A stretch of DNA of 64,000 bases from Chrysoperla carnea (lineage: Eukaryota > Arthropoda > Insecta > Neuroptera > Chrysopidae), in the NCBI RefSeq assembly GCF_905475395.1, contig NC_058339.1, positions 90,406,520 to 90,470,519 on the forward strand, given 5' to 3'. Under the pieces are notes generated by a model. That model was not told where the DNA came from and made no database searches. It worked only from the letters and a program-made list of their open reading frames with translations. The translations under genes and the position numbers were made by a program. This document shows, one piece after another, positions 63,525 to 64,000 of this stretch. How positions within the stretch are numbered: the stretch's first letter is position 1; every line of letters begins with the position of its first letter.

Positions 63525-64000
63525 TTTATACCATGCATATATGAAATATACATAAGTATATTAAGTTTAGTCCCAAGATTGTAACGCTTGAAAATAATGA
63601 TGCTAGGAAAAAAATTTTGTCATAGGTGTTCATCAAATCACCTAATTAGTCCATTTACGGTTGTCCGTCCGCCCGTCCGTCTGTGGACACGATAACTCAA
63701 AAACGAAAAAAGATATCGAGCTGAAATTTTTACAGCGTTCTCAGGACGTAAAAAGAGAGGTCAAGTTCGTAAATGAGTATCGTAGGTCAATTGGGTCTTG
63801 GGTCCGTAGGACCCATCTTGTAAACCGTTAGAGATAGAACAAAAGTTTAAATATAAAAAATGTTTCTTATCAAAAATTAAACAACTTTTGTTTGAAACAT
63901 TTTTTCGTAAACATCACTGTTTACCCGTCAGGGCGCCAATTAGACGGAAATTTTATAATATGTACTATACTTGATTATCAGTTATGTATGTGTCGCATGT
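63525..64000 (+). mobile_element. HINE-like element, runs off the right edge
   Basis: This forward copy runs from ATACCATGCATATATGAAAT through the GTCC core to GTTTACCCGTCAGGGCGCC and onward. The window ends before the stem-loop end. Confidence 0.65.

Overview
The window looks like a stretch of AT-rich insect nuclear chromosome. The evidence is spliced genes with GT/AG introns, an arthropod-type beaten path-like Ig gene, and a very high load of dispersed DNA transposons. I could not fix the insect order from sequence alone. No bacterial features (operons, Shine-Dalgarno sites, CRISPR) are present.

Genes, left to right: (1) the first coding exon of a dimethylarginine dimethylaminohydrolase (DDAH) gene on the minus strand (9902-10159), the rest apparently lying off the left edge. 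(2) A complete seven-exon RECQ1/RECQL-type DNA helicase on the plus strand (12856-17403), predicted 616 aa. (3) A complete four-exon magnesium-dependent phosphatase 1 (MDP-1, HAD family) on the minus strand (17725-19816), 163 aa, convergent with RECQL. (4) A degenerate second MDP-1 copy on the minus strand (20348-21647). (5) A complete four-exon queuine tRNA-ribosyltransferase accessory subunit 2 (QTRT2) on the plus strand (21801-23596), 435 aa. (6) A four-exon beaten path-like secreted or GPI-anchored Ig protein on the plus strand (30881-58152), 330 aa, with introns of 16.5 kb and 9.1 kb packed with repeats. All splice phases given were checked by hand and close in frame.

The most informative locus is 17.7-21.9 kb. 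A tandem duplication copied an MDP-1/QTRT2 divergent pair together with its shared promoter. The left copy kept MDP-1 and carries a dead QTRT2 exon 1 (19954-20069). The right copy kept QTRT2 and carries a dead MDP-1. This is reciprocal loss that split one divergent pair into two single genes.

The rest is repeats. About 20 copies of one ~560 bp family have subterminal inverted repeats, a 3'-terminal stem-loop, a (GTCC)n core and apparent T^T insertion without target duplication, which resembles non-autonomous Helentrons (HINE/DINE-1 type). One copy carries an inserted or expanded ~307 bp satellite. Other elements are a Helitron helicase relic with a 47-bp tandem array, a mariner relic, two LINE relics, a tRNA-derived SINE, a 5S rRNA-derived retroposon with a 25-bp target duplication, and several inverted-repeat MITE families. 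I saw no clear new multi-gene system. The best novel candidates are the reciprocal loss at MDP-1/QTRT2, the HINE-like family with its satellite, and the 5S retroposon.
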